NCBI GenBank assembly: GCA_024529925.1
Contig: JAFEUB010001122.1
Span: 733,501 to 797,500 of the forward strand
Reading direction: 5' to 3'
Origin: Ophthalmolycus amberensis
Taxonomy: Eukaryota; Chordata; Actinopteri; Perciformes; Zoarcidae
Length of the DNA: 64,000 nt
Shown here: positions 63,054 to 64,000 of the stretch, in pieces
How positions within the stretch are numbered: the first letter of the stretch is position 1
How the letters are laid out: each line of letters begins with the position of its first letter
Position numbers and translations under genes: made by a program
The notes under the pieces: generated by a model
Databases searched by the model: none
What the model was told of the DNA's origin: nothing
The model's input: only the letters and a program-made list of their open reading frames with translations

Positions 63054-64000
63054 GGGAAGGGCCACAACCCTGGGAACCACAATATAGACACACGCACACA
63101 CACACTCTTTACTGTGATAATAGCTTCCTCCTCACAGGCTCAGTCAGGAACCATAATTCGAGACACTGCATGTGATATACAGATAAACCTGACTTGACAG
63201 CACTCACAATCTCCATTCAGAGGTGTTAACATGTTTGTTGTGTTTCCCTTAAAGCAACCTAAGCAGAGCAAGGACATGCATGAATATTGATTACACACAG
63301 TATGTATTATGGTCACATGGCACTGTAGCTGTGTGTGCGCGTGTGTCAAGCTGTTTAGCATTCAGTGGGCGTTGGATACCTTGTAGAAATGTGCTTCATA
63401 AGCACACTGGCAACCAGCTCTTAAACACACACACACACTTTTTTTCTCCGTTGTTTACACTCTGTTTATTTATTCGTCTGTCAAATATGCACATAATAGC
63501 AAAGTAATATAAAGTTTTAATTTACGCTTTTAATACCTTGAACTGAAAAATCCTATAGGCCTACATCCTGCATATTGAATGTCATGTTAGAAAGGGAGTC
63601 ATTAAAATAAAGCTGGGACCAAATCTCTGGGGGGCATTTTGTCAACAGATGTGATCAGATGTAATTGAACAAAGTGAACTTGATGACTGGACTCATTACC
63701 TGAGTAACAGTGTGAGCTTCACTTTACATTGTACCGGTAGTTAGCAAAGTTATCAGGCCTGTAATGTGATGAGACAAGTTGGTAACGTTTGTATTATCAA
63801 TGAGCCCACTGGTGCCGTCTGAGAGCATGCTGTGATCTGAAACTGGTCTAAGGCTTAAAGGAGTAGTTCAGCCTTTTCATGCTTACATGATTTACATGAC
63901 ATCTTGTGTCTGTGTGTTTTGTGTTGAGTCAAAACACGCACCAACACCTCTAGAGCTCACTAATTACCATCTTGTATCATTTGTTTTCTCCATACACAAT

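Larger units (their letters stand above)
59872..64000. other. rptor downstream intron (5' part)
   Basis: It holds a 1.03-kb MITE with perfect 40-bp terminal repeats (60214-61239), a purine-rich stretch (62030-62340), one copy of a dispersed 70-bp repeat (62980-63053) and a TTAAAGGAGTAGTTCAG element-like end at 63855. The next rptor exon is not present. Confidence 0.8.

Overview
The window is a piece of a vertebrate nuclear genome, almost certainly a teleost fish. It holds one recognisable cellular gene: the middle of rptor (raptor, the scaffold subunit of mTORC1), read left to right. Eighteen coding exons between 9473 and 59871 join in frame into 694 complete codons plus the last base of a split tryptophan codon. 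They match human raptor from about residue 277 to the end of the disordered linker before the WD40 propeller. All introns are GT-AG. The N-terminal exons lie upstream of the window and the WD40 exons downstream. By human numbering these are probably exons 7 to 24 (inference).

Layout. Positions 1-9472 are the end of an upstream intron. The first two exons (9473-9532, 17998-18098) close the caspase-like N-terminal domain. Exons from 21017 to 43610 encode the armadillo/HEAT solenoid. Exons from 44264 to 59871 encode the serine-rich regulatory linker, with AMPK/RSK-type sites (human S719, S722, S791, S792) and mTOR/MAPK-type sites (S859, S863, S877). From 59872 to the end is another intron.

More than 95 percent of the window is intron, and much of the interpretable intron sequence is mobile-element debris typical of fish. 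There are three hAT-type DNA transposons with perfect 8-bp target duplications, one nested inside another. A truncated RTE/Rex-like retrotransposon has a 10-bp target duplication. Two CR1/L2-like LINE tails and an L1-like reverse-transcriptase fragment lie on the minus strand. There are also several TTAA-ended MITEs, a MITE with perfect 40-bp terminal repeats, a tRNA-derived SINE and long GA, CA and AT microsatellites.

I found no RNA gene, no second protein-coding gene and no novel biological system. The points most worth following up are the in-frame four-exon cassette in the solenoid (474 nt), the weak donor at its last exon, dinucleotide repeats abutting several rptor splice sites, and the datable nested transposons.
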